Source: an uncultured Ruminococcus sp. (GTDB lineage: Bacteria > Bacillota > Clostridia > Oscillospirales > Ruminococcaceae). Taken from it: a DNA stretch of 13,863 bases. Under the pieces are notes generated by a model. The model did not search any database. It worked only from the letters and a program-made list of their open reading frames with translations, and was not told where the DNA came from. The first letter of the stretch is position 1, and each line of letters begins with the position of its first letter. The translations under genes and the position numbers were made by a program. Where the stretch lies: contig CAMHMM010000021.1 in assembly GCA_946186215.1 (NCBI GenBank), forward strand, positions 1 to 13,863. Direction: 5' to 3'. This document shows, in pieces, positions 13,711 to 13,863 of the stretch.

Positions 13711-13863
13711 TCAGCTGTCCTTCCTGAATATCCTCTCATCCATCGGGACGACATCATCGTAAAGCACATACACATCCTTGCCTATGCGCTTGTTTACATG
13801 AAAATGCCCGCCGAACCACATTGTAAATTCCGTTTCCTCATAGAGCCATTGGAAGAATCCGGT
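13711..13863 (-). CDS. Metallophosphoesterase, C-terminal 50 residues
   Basis: The gene begins beyond the right edge of the window; only its last 50 residues and the TGA are present. The frame reads TGFFQWLYEETEFTMWFGGH followed by FHVNKRIG. GGHFH is the last metal-binding motif (GHxH) of calcineurin-like phosphoesterases, where its histidines hold the two-metal centre. The preceding Phe/Trp-rich stretch and the closing VYVLYDDVVPMDE suit a short single-domain phosphatase of this family. The catalytic Asp and Asn motifs would lie outside the window, so activity and substrate cannot be judged. The MATE promoter starts directly behind its stop and no convincing terminator lies between, so some readthrough into the MATE operon is likely. 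Confidence 0.78.
   Translation of the reverse strand, partial: TGFFQWLYEETEFTMWFGGHFHVNKRIGKDVYVLYDDVVPMDERIFRKDS

Overview
The window looks like chromosomal DNA of a low- to mid-GC Gram-positive gut or rumen Clostridia, most likely a Ruminococcus relative (Oscillospiraceae). The grounds are strong AGGAGG-type ribosome sites, many GGDEF proteins, a secreted family 8 glycoside hydrolase without dockerin, and Firmicutes-style small operons. No rRNA, tRNA, insertion sequence or CRISPR array was seen. The genus is an inference from gene content and style, not from a marker gene.

Layout. Plus strand, 1-3292: the C-terminal GGDEF domain of a protein that begins outside the window, a secreted GH8 beta-glucanase, and a membrane sensor diguanylate cyclase whose reading frame is broken by a net +1 shift at a run of five G (2268-2272). 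A strong hairpin terminator follows at 3313-3346. Minus strand, the rest of the window, read right to left: the end of a metallophosphoesterase (13711-13863); a MATE exporter / DUF3795 Cys-rich protein / small lipoprotein / SAM methyltransferase cluster (13479-10603), behind a good promoter and a leader of about 195 nt; an NfeD / SPFH (QmcA-like) pair (10362-8946) with its own promoter and terminator; an ABC cassette of FtsX-type permease / CPBP (CAAX-type) membrane protease / ATPase (8719-4693); and a TetR regulator with a small membrane protein (4464-3390), behind two tandem palindromic operators.

How the genes may work together. The GH8 enzyme between two GGDEF proteins resembles the cellulose or exopolysaccharide loci in which a BcsZ-type GH8 trims polymer made under c-di-GMP control; the synthase would lie upstream of the window. 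The ABC cassette resembles peptide-export or self-immunity modules, with a CPBP protease between permease and ATPase genes. TetR plus membrane protein looks like an autoregulated drug- or envelope-stress unit. NfeD plus SPFH is a standard membrane-microdomain pair. The MATE cluster is the least explained: an exporter together with a probable metal-binding protein, a lipoprotein and a methyltransferase. All gaps between genes are shorter than 300 bases; their promoters, operators and terminators are listed.
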